Shown: positions 8,210 to 15,942 of the stretch, piece by piece | How positions within the stretch are numbered: position 1 is the first letter of the stretch | Layout of the letters: each line of letters opens with the position of its first letter | From: Sandaracinobacteroides sp041909755 | GTDB taxonomy: Bacteria; Pseudomonadota; Alphaproteobacteria; Sphingomonadales; Sphingomonadaceae | Length of the DNA: 22,604 nt | Direction: 5' to 3' | Assembly (NCBI RefSeq): GCF_041909755.1 | Contig: NZ_JAYRCW010000040.1 | Location: forward strand, 1-22,604 | The notes under the pieces: model-generated | The model's input: the letters and a program-made list of their open reading frames with translations, nothing else | Databases searched by the model: none | Told to the model about the DNA's origin: nothing | Made by a program: the position numbers and the translations under genes

Positions 8210-9062
8210 TAGATTTAAGCGGCAGATGCCGCGCCAGAAAGTCGATCACGCCCTGGCCGAAGGCGTCGTTGCGATCCCCCGCAACCATGTGCCCCGCGCC
8301 GCCGATATCCACCACCTCCAGCCGGGGAATCTGCGCCCGGAAGGCCGCGACTCCGGCATCGCTCACCACGTCGCTGGAAAGCCCGCGCACCAGCAGCAGC
8401 GGCAGATGCGTCAGGTCCGCGACAACGGCGGCGGACTGGCGGACGACATCGTGGAAGCGGTCATGCCGCCCGGAAACCGTCAGCGGGTCCCAGTGCCAGT
8501 AAAGGCGGCCGTCCGCGCGGGTCCGCAGGTTGCGCATCAGCCCGCTGGGGTCCGACGGGCGCGGGCGCGACGGGTTGTAGGCCGCGACCGCATCGACGGC
8601 GTCCTCCAGCGTCGCGAAGCCGCCCGCATGGGCGCGCATGAAATTCACGATCCGCGCAATCCCGGCCGGCTCCGGATCGGGCACGATGTCCACCAGCACA
8701 ACGGCGCGGGCGGCAAGGCCGGAGGCGACGGCATGCAGCGAGGTCGCCCCGCCCAGCGAGGCCCCCACCAGCGCGAAGCCCGCCGTGCAATCCCGAACGA
8801 CTTCGGCAAGATCCGCCGCGCGGTCATCCAGATGATAGGCGCCTGTCGCAGACCAGCCGCTGTCGCCATGGCCGCGCGCATCGAAGTTCAGCACGCGATA
8901 GCCGCGATCCAGCAACAGCTGCATCGTGCCGGCCCAGCTGTGACGGGTCTGCCCCCCGCCGTGCAGCAGCACCACCGCAGGCGCGGCGCGGTCGCCGCCG
9001 TCGTCGCCAACCAGTTCGATCCCGTCCGCCGTCCGGTAACGGCGCGTGACGGCGCCCGTCAT
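8184..9062 (-). CDS. Alpha/beta hydrolase
   Basis: A 292-residue alpha/beta-hydrolase-fold protein. Seen: the oxyanion motif LLHGGG (33-38), the nucleophile elbow GASLGG with S102, an acid candidate D231 or D235 (GLSSDVVSD), and the catalytic His in GAGHMV (H258). This triad fits esterases, lactonases and C-C hydrolases; the Ser nucleophile argues against epoxide hydrolase or haloalkane dehalogenase, which use Asp. The start ATG at 9062 has GGAG about 9 nt upstream. The frame stays open far upstream, but that stretch is antisense to the TetR gene and is not coding. Operator site C lies 47 bp upstream and is shared with the divergent TetR gene. The last ten codons contain operator B of the next gene. 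A role in opening an ester or lactone intermediate is inference. Confidence 0.88.
   Translation of the reverse strand: MTGAVTRRYRTADGIELVGDDGGDRAAPAVVLLHGGGQTRHSWAGTMQLLLDRGYRVLNFDARGHGDSGWSATGAYHLDDRAADLAEVVRDCTAGFALVGASLGGATSLHAVASGLAARAVVLVDIVPDPEPAGIARIVNFMRAHAGGFATLEDAVDAVAAYNPSRPRPSDPSGLMRNLRTRADGRLYWHWDPLTVSGRHDRFHDVVRQSAAVVADLTHLPLLLVRGLSSDVVSDAGVAAFRAQIPRLEVVDIGGAGHMVAGDRNDAFGQGVIDFLARHLPLKSIDIRLSAN
8198..8214 (-). promoter_or_regulatory. 17-bp operator-like inverted repeat, site B
   Basis: On the minus strand it reads ATCTATTGACATTAGAT, identical to site D. It lies 47 bp before the Rieske start and carries a perfect TTGACA. It also encodes residues around 285-289 (SIDIR) of the upstream hydrolase, so the site is embedded in coding sequence. 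Confidence 0.85.
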
Positions 9063-9109
9063 GCCGGAGTCTCCATCCTGCCCATCTGCCGATTCTCGCT
9101 CCAACGCAT

Positions 9110-9126
9110 ATCTAATAACAATAGAT
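9110..9126. promoter_or_regulatory. 17-bp operator-like inverted repeat, site C (TetR/hydrolase intergenic)
   Basis: The plus strand reads ATCTAATAACAATAGAT with perfect arms. It lies 47 bp before the hydrolase start (-) and 62 bp before the TetR start (+). Toward the hydrolase its centre reads TTGTTA, followed after 18 bp by GAGAAT, a possible -35/-10 pair. A site between a TetR regulator and its divergent neighbour is the classical arrangement for autoregulation, which makes this TetR protein the best candidate binder of all six sites (inference). Confidence 0.85.
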
Positions 9127-9188
9127 AAAATTGCCGGTTTCGCGCCGTCCGACTGGAAACGGGCGGATTGCCGGTCTAGCGTGCCGAC

Positions 9189-9893
9189 ATGAGCACGAGA
9201 GCAACCGCGGGCGACACCCCGAAACATGTGAGCGCGGAGGGCGCGCCCGCGCCCGCGAAGAAGCCCAGGGTGCCGCGCGCCGGCCGGCCTGCCTCGCCGC
9301 TCATCACCCGGCAGGCGGCTGCGGAAACAGCGCTGGCGCTTATCGACAGCGACGGCCTCGATTCCCTCAGCCTTCAGGCCGTGGCCCGCGCCATGGGGGT
9401 CAGCGCGCCATCGCTCTATCACCATTTCCGCGACAAGGAGGAACTGCTCACCCAGGTTGTCCGCCGGCTGCTGGAGGAGATCAACGCCGAGCAGGAAACC
9501 TGGTCCGACGACTGGGAAACCCGCACCATCGAGCTGAGCCTGGCGACCCGGCGCGTCGTGCTGCGGCACCCGAACGCCGCGACGCTGACGCTGCGCTTCT
9601 TTCCGCGAAAGCTGATGCTTCCGGCCTATGAGCGCACGCTGGTGGATTGCCCCTATCCGCCCGAAACCCATGCCGTGCTGCTGGAAGCGATCGAGAAGTT
9701 CACCTACGGCGCGTCGCTGTTCGCATCTGCGGCGGAATCCCACCACACCCCGGCCATGCCGCCCGTGGACGACGCCCATTTTCCGAACCTGTCGCGCGCG
9801 CTGCGGCTGGGGCCGCAGGATGACGAGATCATCTATGTGGAATCGCTGAAGGTGCTGCTGGCGGGGCTGCGGGCGCGATACGGCCGCCCGTAG
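9189..9893 (+). CDS. TetR/AcrR family transcriptional regulator
   Basis: A 234-residue one-domain-plus-ligand-domain regulator. Seen: a basic, Ala/Pro-rich N-terminal tail of about 38 residues, then a TetR helix-turn-helix (about 41-85) with the recognition segment VARAMGVSAPSLYHHFRDKEEL, then a helical C-terminal ligand domain of no recognised subclass. Known members are dimeric repressors that leave short palindromic operators when a small ligand, often the pathway substrate or an acyl-CoA, binds. The 17-bp repeats scattered over this window have the size and symmetry of such operators, and one copy stands in this gene's own upstream region. No clear ribosome-binding site precedes the ATG at 9189; an in-frame GTG 13 codons later would shorten the tail. 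The gene is followed by a cluster of hairpins before the convergent TonB receptor gene. Confidence 0.92.
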   Translation: MSTRATAGDTPKHVSAEGAPAPAKKPRVPRAGRPASPLITRQAAAETALALIDSDGLDSLSLQAVARAMGVSAPSLYHHFRDKEELLTQVVRRLLEEINAEQETWSDDWETRTIELSLATRRVVLRHPNAATLTLRFFPRKLMLPAYERTLVDCPYPPETHAVLLEAIEKFTYGASLFASAAESHHTPAMPPVDDAHFPNLSRALRLGPQDDEIIYVESLKVLLAGLRARYGRP

Positions 9894-9911
9894 GCGGCTG
9901 ATCCTGACATG

Positions 9912-9976
9912 CCGCCCTTTGGCGGTCGATCCCATGTATGCCGCCCTTTGGCGGCTGTGCCGGGGGACACAGCCGC
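9912..9976. terminator. Tandem hairpins between convergent TetR and TonB-receptor genes
   Basis: Two copies of the hairpin CCGCC-CTTT-GGCGG (9912-9925 and 9941-9954) lie in a 16-17-bp direct repeat (ATGCCGCCCTTTGGCGG). They are followed by a longer perfect 9-bp stem GCGGCTGTG/CACAGCCGC (9951-9976). The second and third hairpins share bases and so cannot form together. A bidirectional transcription terminator is the simplest reading, since both flanking genes end here; no T-run is present. Confidence 0.6.
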
Positions 9977-9988
9977 CGGGGAGGATCG

Positions 9989-12415
9989 TCAGAACTTCAC
10001 GGCGAATTCCAGGAAGATCTCGCGCGGATTGTCCACGAACGAGGACATGTCCGCCACGGTTCCGCTGGTGGTGCCGGTGCCGGTGCCGCCCATGAACGGG
10101 ATGTCGTTGGCCGACGTGACGACCAGCCGGTTGGTCAGGTTGCGGCCGATCAGCGACAGGCTCCAGCGGTCGTCCGGCCCGTCCAGGCTGACGGCGGCAT
10201 CGATCTTGGCATAGGCCTTCTGCCAGGCATCCGGGCGCAGCGCGTCGGTGAAGGCATAGCTCGACGTATAGCTGACATCGCCCGACATGCGCAGGCCAAG
10301 GCCGTTGTCGCTCAGCGGAATCCGGAAGTCCGCGCCCGCCCGCCCGGCGAACCGGGGGGCCTTCGGCGGCGTGCGGCCGGCATAATCCTGCCCGTTGAAC
10401 ACGCCGTTCGCGGGCAGCTGGTCGCAGCCCAGCGCGATGGTCTGGCCCGGATAGCATTGGCCGACGAAGTTGCGATACTCGGCGTCGTTGAAGGCGGCCG
10501 CGCCGCGCAGGCTCAACCCGTCCACGCCGGGCACGCGCCAGTTGACGTCGGCTTCCAGGCCCATCGTGCGCAGTTCGCCGGCGTTCCCCGCCGTCAGCGA
10601 GACGGTGGTGGGATCGAAGAACTGCACCTGCAGATCGGAATAGAGGTAGTAATAGGCCGTCAGGCTGAAGCTGAGCGCGCGATCGAACTGCAGGGTGCGC
10701 AGGCCGATTTCGCCGCCTTCCGCCGTTTCGGATTCATACTGGCCGCCCGCCACGGTAGAGGCCGGGTTCAGCACCTGCGAGATATTGTATCCGCCCGCCT
10801 TGAAGCCCTGCTTGTACGAGGCATAGATCGTGGTGTCCTCCTGCGGCTTCCAGCGCAGCGTCACCTGCGGCGACAGATTGTCGTCGCTATAGCGGTCCCT
10901 CAGCTCCAGCCCGCCGGGGAAGGCGGCCGAAAAGGCGATGTGGCCCGGAAGGGACCGCTGATAGCTGCTGCGGCCTTCCATGCTGTAGCGCGCCCCGGCC
11001 GACAGCTCGAGCGCATCGGTGATGTCGTAGGTGCCTTCGAAGAAGAAGGACATGGAATCCGTGTTGAAGCCATTGTCGCGCTTGAAGGTGACGAAGGTGT
11101 TGTTGATCGGATCCAGCGGCAGCGGCACGATATAGGCGTCGGTGTTGAACACGAACTTGCCATGCGCATAGAAGGCGCCCAGCAGCATGTTGAACGGCCC
11201 GCTGAACTTCGACTGGAAGCGCAGCTCCTCGGAAAACTGCGTGAAGTCCGCCTTCTGCGAGAAGCTCGCCGGATAGGCCTCGCCCGACACATTGTTCAGG
11301 TCATATTGCCGGAAATGATAATAGCCGGTGATCGACGAGACATCGAACATGTCGCTGTCGATGCCGGCGTTCAGGATCGCATATTGCGATTTGAAATCGC
11401 CATAGAGGCGGCCGTCGCGGGCGTAGCGATAGTTGGTTTCCGCGACCTGGATGGGCAGAGCCGAACTGTCGGAGCGGCCGTTGACGAAGCAGTCGGCGTT
11501 GGGGCTGGGCGGGAACACCAGGCCCGGTCCTGCGGTTGCGCCCAGCGGCGTCGTCCGCCCGCCGCCGCAGATCCGCTCCACCAGGTCGGTCGGGCCGCCA
11601 TCCTCGACGCTGGTCATCCCCGCCTTCAGCTGCAGGCTGAAGTTCGAGGTGACGTCCCAGTCCACCGTCCCGCGCAGGCCATAGCTCTGGGAAAAGCCGC
11701 GCTTGTTCGAGTTGCGGGTGCGGTACTGGCCGGGGATATAGTTGGTGTAGGTTTCGGCCGCCGTGTTCGTGAAGGCGCCTTCGCTGTCCGAGAAGCGGCC
11801 CGCCAGCCGGGCGCGCAGCGTGTCCGTCAGCGGGCCTGAGATGAAGGCCTCGACATATTTTTCCTCGGCCTTGAAGCCATAGCCGGCCTTCACGCCGGCC
11901 TCGAACTCGTCGGTCGGGTTGTTGCTGGAAACGCTGATCAGGCCGCCCGTCGTGTTCTTGCCGAAGAACAGCGCCTGCGGGCCCTTCAGCACTTCCACGC
12001 GCTGGATGTCGAACTGCGGCAGGGCGATCTCGCGGCCGCGGCTCATCGGCAGGCCGTCGATCACGAACGAAACGGACTGGTCGAACCCGGCCGACAGCGC
12101 CGTGGAGCCGACCCCGCGCAGGAAGATGCTGGCCGATGAGCCAGAGGCCGCCTTGCCCGCGATCAGCGAGGGCACCATCGTGGCAATATCGGTCACCCGC
12201 GTCGCCTGATAGCGCGACAGCGTCTCGCCGCCGACGGCGGTGATCGCCACCGGGGCGTCCACCAGCCGCTCGTCGCGCCGGCGGGCCGTCACGATGATCT
12301 CCTCGGAGCCGCCGGCCGCCTCGACGGCCTCCGCCATGTCGGCCGCCATCGCGGTTCCGGGCCAGCCCAGCGCGGTGCCGAGCATCAGTGCAGCCAAAGT
12401 CGTGCGATTCGTCAT
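9989..12415 (-). CDS. TonB-dependent outer-membrane receptor
   Basis: An 808-residue outer-membrane gated transporter. Seen: a signal peptide (1 to about 24, cut after AMA), a TonB-box-like segment EEIIVTARRRDE just after it, a plug domain (about 45-160) with IFLRGVG and VEVLKGPQALFFGKNTTGG, then a long beta-barrel with aromatic-rich strands ending in the expected terminal Phe (FAVKF). In sphingomonads such receptors often sit inside catabolic clusters and import the substrate rather than iron chelates; that role here is inferred from the neighbours and the shared operator. The start at 12415 has GGGGAGG about 9 nt upstream, and the more upstream in-frame codons would disrupt the signal peptide. 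Operator D lies 87 bp upstream. Confidence 0.94.
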   Translation of the reverse strand: MTNRTTLAALMLGTALGWPGTAMAADMAEAVEAAGGSEEIIVTARRRDERLVDAPVAITAVGGETLSRYQATRVTDIATMVPSLIAGKAASGSSASIFLRGVGSTALSAGFDQSVSFVIDGLPMSRGREIALPQFDIQRVEVLKGPQALFFGKNTTGGLISVSSNNPTDEFEAGVKAGYGFKAEEKYVEAFISGPLTDTLRARLAGRFSDSEGAFTNTAAETYTNYIPGQYRTRNSNKRGFSQSYGLRGTVDWDVTSNFSLQLKAGMTSVEDGGPTDLVERICGGGRTTPLGATAGPGLVFPPSPNADCFVNGRSDSSALPIQVAETNYRYARDGRLYGDFKSQYAILNAGIDSDMFDVSSITGYYHFRQYDLNNVSGEAYPASFSQKADFTQFSEELRFQSKFSGPFNMLLGAFYAHGKFVFNTDAYIVPLPLDPINNTFVTFKRDNGFNTDSMSFFFEGTYDITDALELSAGARYSMEGRSSYQRSLPGHIAFSAAFPGGLELRDRYSDDNLSPQVTLRWKPQEDTTIYASYKQGFKAGGYNISQVLNPASTVAGGQYESETAEGGEIGLRTLQFDRALSFSLTAYYYLYSDLQVQFFDPTTVSLTAGNAGELRTMGLEADVNWRVPGVDGLSLRGAAAFNDAEYRNFVGQCYPGQTIALGCDQLPANGVFNGQDYAGRTPPKAPRFAGRAGADFRIPLSDNGLGLRMSGDVSYTSSYAFTDALRPDAWQKAYAKIDAAVSLDGPDDRWSLSLIGRNLTNRLVVTSANDIPFMGGTGTGTTSGTVADMSSFVDNPREIFLEFAVKF

Positions 12416-12502
12416 CTGCTTTTCCTCCCCGGCGAACCCGGCGGCATTTTTGCCGTCCTTCGGGTCAGCGTTCTTCCTCGCGAGCAATGTCCACAGCAGT
12501 AA

Positions 12503-12519
12503 ATCTAATGTCAATAGAT
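12503..12519 (-). promoter_or_regulatory. 17-bp operator-like inverted repeat, site D
   Basis: On the minus strand it reads ATCTATTGACATTAGAT, identical to site B. It lies 87 bp upstream of the TonB-receptor start and 19 bp after the GMC oxidoreductase stop. The perfect TTGACA (12514-12509) suggests a -35 element; 17 bp later stands GACATT, a poor -10. Confidence 0.85.
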
Positions 12520-12538
12520 AAAGCGTTCCGCCTGCCGC

Positions 12539-14170
12539 TCAGGCCTGCGCCATGCCGGTTCGCCGGTCCGCCAGAATCAGGTCCGCGGCCCGCCAGGCCA
12601 TCGCCATCGTCGGCCCCTGCGTGTTGCCGGCGGGAATCACCGGCATGATGGAGGTGTCCATCACCCGCAGGCCCTCCACGCCCCGCACCCGCAGGCGCGG
12701 ATCGACGACGGAGGCAGCGTCCTTCCCCATCCGGCACGACCCGACCGCGTGATAACCGCAGGTGCCCAGCCGGTCGTAGGCGTCCAGGATCTCGGCGTCG
12801 GTGCGGACGGCTTCGCCCGGCAGCGTTTCCTCGCCCACCAGCTCTGCCAGCGGGGGCTGGCGCACATAGTCCCGCACCACGCGCACGGCGCCGATCATCG
12901 CCTGCTGGTCCGCCTCGTTCGCCCGGTAATTGGGCTCGAAGCTGGCGGGCGCATCGGGATCACGGCTTTCGATATGGATGCGCCCGCGCGAGGTGGGGCG
13001 CAGCGGATAGACCACCACATGCATGCCGGGGAACCGCTCCACATCCTGCCGCTGCTTGTCGAAATCGAAGGAAAAGGGCGCCACCAGAACCTGCGCGTCC
13101 GGGCGGTTCAGGCCGGGCCGGGTGCGGAACCAGCCGCCGATCTCATAGGCCGCCGCCGCCATCGGCCCGCTGCGGTTCAGATAATAGCGCGCCGCAGACA
13201 GCAGCAGCCGCCAGCCGTGGAACATCCGGTTCTGCGACAGTTGCTGCGTCAGCTTCCACTGCAGGATCAGCCCGCGATGCTCGATCAGGCCCTCGCCCAC
13301 CTCCGGGTTGTCATGCACCAGCGGAATGCCCAGCGCGGACAGGCGGGCGCCGTCTCCGATGCCGGATCGTTCCAGGATCGCGGGGCTGGCCATCGCGCCG
13401 CCGCACAGGATCACTTCCCTTGCACGGATATGCTCGCGCTGCCCGTTGCGCAGCATCTCGATGCCGGTCGCCCTCCTGCCGTCGAACGTCACCCGGTCCA
13501 CCGTGCAACCCGTCAGCACTTTCAAATTGGGTCGCCGCTCCGCCGGGCGCAGGAAGGCGACCGCCGCGCTCTGCCGCCGGCCGTTGGCGATGGTGCGCGG
13601 CGTATGGCCGATCCCGTCGCCATTGTCGGGCGTGTTCACATCGTCCTTCAGCGGCCAGCCCATGGCGACGCCTGCGCCGATCATCGCGGCCGACAGCCGG
13701 TCGCGCAGGGTCGGCATGGTGATTTTCATCGGGCCGTCCGCGCCGCGCGTGGGTGCGGCGCCCAGTTCATGCCCTTCCAGCGCGGCATAGGCAGCGCCGA
13801 TATGGGCCCAGTTCCAGTCCTCGCTGCTCAGTTCCGCGATGCCGTCGAAATCGGCCGGCTGGCCGCGCACATACATCATCCCGTTGATGGAGGTGGAGCC
13901 ACCCAGCACCCGCCCGCGAACCCAGGTCTCCGTCTGCCCGGCGGTGCTCGCCTCCGGCTTGCCGGCATGCGCCCACAGGTGGCGCGGATCGGCCATCACC
14001 TTGGCAAGCCCCTTGGGCATGGCGATGAACGGATGCGTGTCGCGCGGGCCGGCCTCGATCAGGCAGACGGACACATCCGGGTCTTCGGACAGGCGATAGG
14101 CCAGCACGCAGCCCGCCGCGCCCGCGCCCACGATCACATAGTCATGGCTGGCCTGTGCAACGCCCGTCAC
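12539..14170 (-). CDS. GMC-family FAD-dependent alcohol oxidoreductase
   Basis: A 543-residue glucose-methanol-choline family flavoprotein, which oxidises a primary or secondary alcohol. Seen: the FAD dinucleotide fold VGAGAAGCVLAYRLSE (14-29), signature 1 VRGRVLGGSTSINGMMYVRG (84-103), signature 2 around GAMASPAILERSGIG, and the catalytic pair H474 (CGYHAVG) and N516 (AGNTQGP). The length is typical of choline dehydrogenase-like bacterial members; no signal peptide is seen, so it is probably cytoplasmic. The start is GTG at 14170 with a weak AAGG site about 12 nt upstream; no better start fits. Operator site E lies 43 bp upstream. In the cluster it could oxidise the alcohol made by the P450 and feed the aldehyde dehydrogenase (inference). 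Confidence 0.91.
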   Translation of the reverse strand: MTGVAQASHDYVIVGAGAAGCVLAYRLSEDPDVSVCLIEAGPRDTHPFIAMPKGLAKVMADPRHLWAHAGKPEASTAGQTETWVRGRVLGGSTSINGMMYVRGQPADFDGIAELSSEDWNWAHIGAAYAALEGHELGAAPTRGADGPMKITMPTLRDRLSAAMIGAGVAMGWPLKDDVNTPDNGDGIGHTPRTIANGRRQSAAVAFLRPAERRPNLKVLTGCTVDRVTFDGRRATGIEMLRNGQREHIRAREVILCGGAMASPAILERSGIGDGARLSALGIPLVHDNPEVGEGLIEHRGLILQWKLTQQLSQNRMFHGWRLLLSAARYYLNRSGPMAAAAYEIGGWFRTRPGLNRPDAQVLVAPFSFDFDKQRQDVERFPGMHVVVYPLRPTSRGRIHIESRDPDAPASFEPNYRANEADQQAMIGAVRVVRDYVRQPPLAELVGEETLPGEAVRTDAEILDAYDRLGTCGYHAVGSCRMGKDAASVVDPRLRVRGVEGLRVMDTSIMPVIPAGNTQGPTMAMAWRAADLILADRRTGMAQA

Positions 14171-14213
14171 GCGCTTCGCATCCTTCCCCGGAAGCGGCTC
14201 TCCCTGCCGCCTT

Positions 14214-14230
14214 ATCTATGGACGATAGAT
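14214..14230 (-). promoter_or_regulatory. 17-bp operator-like inverted repeat, site E
   Basis: The plus strand reads ATCTATGGACGATAGAT. The arms ATCTAT/ATAGAT match perfectly over six bases, but the centre differs from the other sites. It lies 43 bp before the GMC oxidoreductase start (-). It has no TTGACA toward that gene, so the promoter position is unclear. Confidence 0.75.
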
Positions 14231-14280
14231 AATCGCATTCCGCCCCCCTGCACAAGAGCCGCGATGCCCTGTCCGAAAAA

Positions 14281-14314
14281 ATCTATTGCCATTAGGTAAA
14301 GCGCTGCATAGCAT
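14281..14314 (+). promoter_or_regulatory. Operator site F with overlapping promoter of the ligase-P450 operon
   Basis: The repeat at 14281-14297 reads ATCTATTGCCATTAGGT, with one mismatch in the right arm. Its centre gives TTGCCA (14286-14291, five of six matches to TTGACA), followed by a 17-bp spacer and TAGCAT (14309-14314). It stands 102 bp before the acyl-CoA ligase start. The promoter assignment is by eye. Confidence 0.65.
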
Positions 14315-14399
14315 TTCATGGGAAGGATGCCGGCGCGGGCTGCGGTCCGCACGGAATCAGGATCGCAGGCCGGAAGCCGCGCGACGGGGAGAGGATGGC

Positions 14400-15899
14400 A
14401 TGGCGCAGACATTGCCGGGCGCGATCGCCTGGTGGGCAAGGATGCGGGGCGCGCAGCCCGCCGTCGTGCTGGGCGGCGACATCCTCACCTATGCCGCCTG
14501 GAAAGACTGGTCTGACCGCGTCGCCGCCATGCTGCTGGCAGAAGGGCTTCAGCCCGGCGACCGGGTGGCGATCTGCGCCACCAACAGCCTCGCCTATGTC
14601 GCCCTCATCCTGGGGGTGATCCGCGCGGGCGGCATCGTCAGCCCCGTCAATTTCCGCTGCACCCCGCGCGAGATCGCGGAGCTGTGCGAATCGACGGAAC
14701 CGGCCATCGCCTTCGCCGGCCCGGATCAGGCCGCGCACATGGCGGCGGCGGGCCTGTCGCCGCACCCGATGGCCGTGATCGACGCGCTGAGGGCGGGCGA
14801 TCCCGCGCAGGTGGCGCATGATCCGCAGCCGGATGCCCCTGTCGTCATCATCGCCACCTCCGGTTCCACGGCGAAACCCAAGGGCGTCGTCTATACCAAC
14901 CGCTCGATGACGGCCTATGCCGCCATCTGGGCGGTGGAGAGCGTGTCCTCCTCGCCCGGCGCGCGCGTCATCACGCTGGCGCCGCTCAACACCTCGGCCG
15001 GGTTCGTGCAGCTGCTGCACTATGCCACCCAGGGCTGCACGCTCTATATGGAGCCGCAGTTCGATCCGCTGCGCGCGCTGCGCCTGATCGAGGCAGAGCG
15101 GATCAGCTGCTTCGGCGCCGTGCCCGCCTTCTTCGAATTCATCGCCGCGCTGCCGGAGTTCCAGGCCGCCGATCTCTCCTCGCTCCGCCTGGCGACAGCC
15201 GGCGGCTCGCGCGTGTCGCGCCAGCTCCTGGAAACCTATGCCGCCAAGGGCGTCACGATCCGCCAGATCTATGGGCAGACGGAAATCGGCGGCAACGTCA
15301 CCATGATGCCCGAACATCTGGCGCTCGAAAGCCCCGAGAAGTGCGGCTGGGGCACGGTGTTCTCCGACATCCGCGTCGTCCGCCCCGACGGCAGCGATTG
15401 CGACCCGCACGAACCCGGCGAGATCATCATGCGTTCTCCGGGGATGATGCAGGGCTATTGGCGCAACCCGGAAGAAACCGCGAAGGTGATCCGGAACGGC
15501 TGGCTGCATTCGGGCGACATCGGCACGCTGGATGAACAGGGCCTGCTCACCTTCGTGGATAGGATGAAGGACATCATCATCTCGGGCGGGCTCAACATTT
15601 CCGCCGCCGAGGTGGAGCGCGTGGCGAGCGAGTTTCCCGGCATCACCGAAGCGCTGGTGATCGCCGCGCCGGACGCGCGCTTCGGGGAAACCCCATTCCT
15701 CGTCTATCACGGCCCCGCCGAAGTCGATGTGGCTGACCTCATTCGCCACTGCGACATCAGCCTCTCCAACTACAAGGTGCCGCGCTACGTCGTCTGGTCG
15801 CCCGAGCCGCTGCCCCGGCTGGCGACCGGCAAGCTTTCCAAACCCGCAGTCCGCGAACGCTACGCCGGCGCACACGAGCGCCTGCCGCGCGTGCGATAG
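14400..15899 (+). CDS. Acyl-CoA ligase (AMP-binding, class I adenylate-forming)
   Basis: A 499-residue enzyme that activates a carboxylic acid to its CoA thioester through an acyl-adenylate. Seen: phosphate-binding motif TSGSTAKPKGV (153-163), YGQTE (291-295), the hinge region SGDIGTLDEQGLLTFVDR (371-388) and KDIIISGG, and the catalytic Lys in PRLATGK (K478). The set of motifs and length fit the FadD/long-chain or aryl-acid ligase group; the acid is unknown. The start at 14400 follows GGGGAGAGG (14386-14394); the ATG at 14395 is out of frame. It is the first gene of an operon with P450, DUF35 and thiolase-like genes. Operator F lies 102 bp upstream and site E 169 bp upstream. Confidence 0.92.
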   Translation: MAQTLPGAIAWWARMRGAQPAVVLGGDILTYAAWKDWSDRVAAMLLAEGLQPGDRVAICATNSLAYVALILGVIRAGGIVSPVNFRCTPREIAELCESTEPAIAFAGPDQAAHMAAAGLSPHPMAVIDALRAGDPAQVAHDPQPDAPVVIIATSGSTAKPKGVVYTNRSMTAYAAIWAVESVSSSPGARVITLAPLNTSAGFVQLLHYATQGCTLYMEPQFDPLRALRLIEAERISCFGAVPAFFEFIAALPEFQAADLSSLRLATAGGSRVSRQLLETYAAKGVTIRQIYGQTEIGGNVTMMPEHLALESPEKCGWGTVFSDIRVVRPDGSDCDPHEPGEIIMRSPGMMQGYWRNPEETAKVIRNGWLHSGDIGTLDEQGLLTFVDRMKDIIISGGLNISAAEVERVASEFPGITEALVIAAPDARFGETPFLVYHGPAEVDVADLIRHCDISLSNYKVPRYVVWSPEPLPRLATGKLSKPAVRERYAGAHERLPRVR

Positions 15900-15929
15900 G
15901 ATGCACAGGGCCAGACAGGATGCACAGGG
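15898..15929 (+). repeat. 13-bp direct repeat before the P450 gene
   Basis: AGGATGCACAGGG occurs at 15898-15910 and again at 15917-15929, a 19-bp period. The first copy overlaps the ligase stop codon; the second provides GGGAG, the likely ribosome-binding site of the P450 gene. It is probably a small local duplication; a role in translation is possible but not shown. Confidence 0.6.
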
Positions 15930-15942
15930 AGATTCCACGCAC

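Noticed and set aside
9909..9954. Short spaced repeats as a possible CRISPR array.
   Set aside because: There are only two copies, the repeat is 17 bp, it is a simple hairpin, and no cas gene is present.
8184..10457. A very long minus-strand reading frame of 757 codons.
   Set aside because: Only its 3' part (8184-9062) is the hydrolase. The rest is antisense to the TetR gene, crosses the hairpin terminator, and has an amino-acid composition without motifs.
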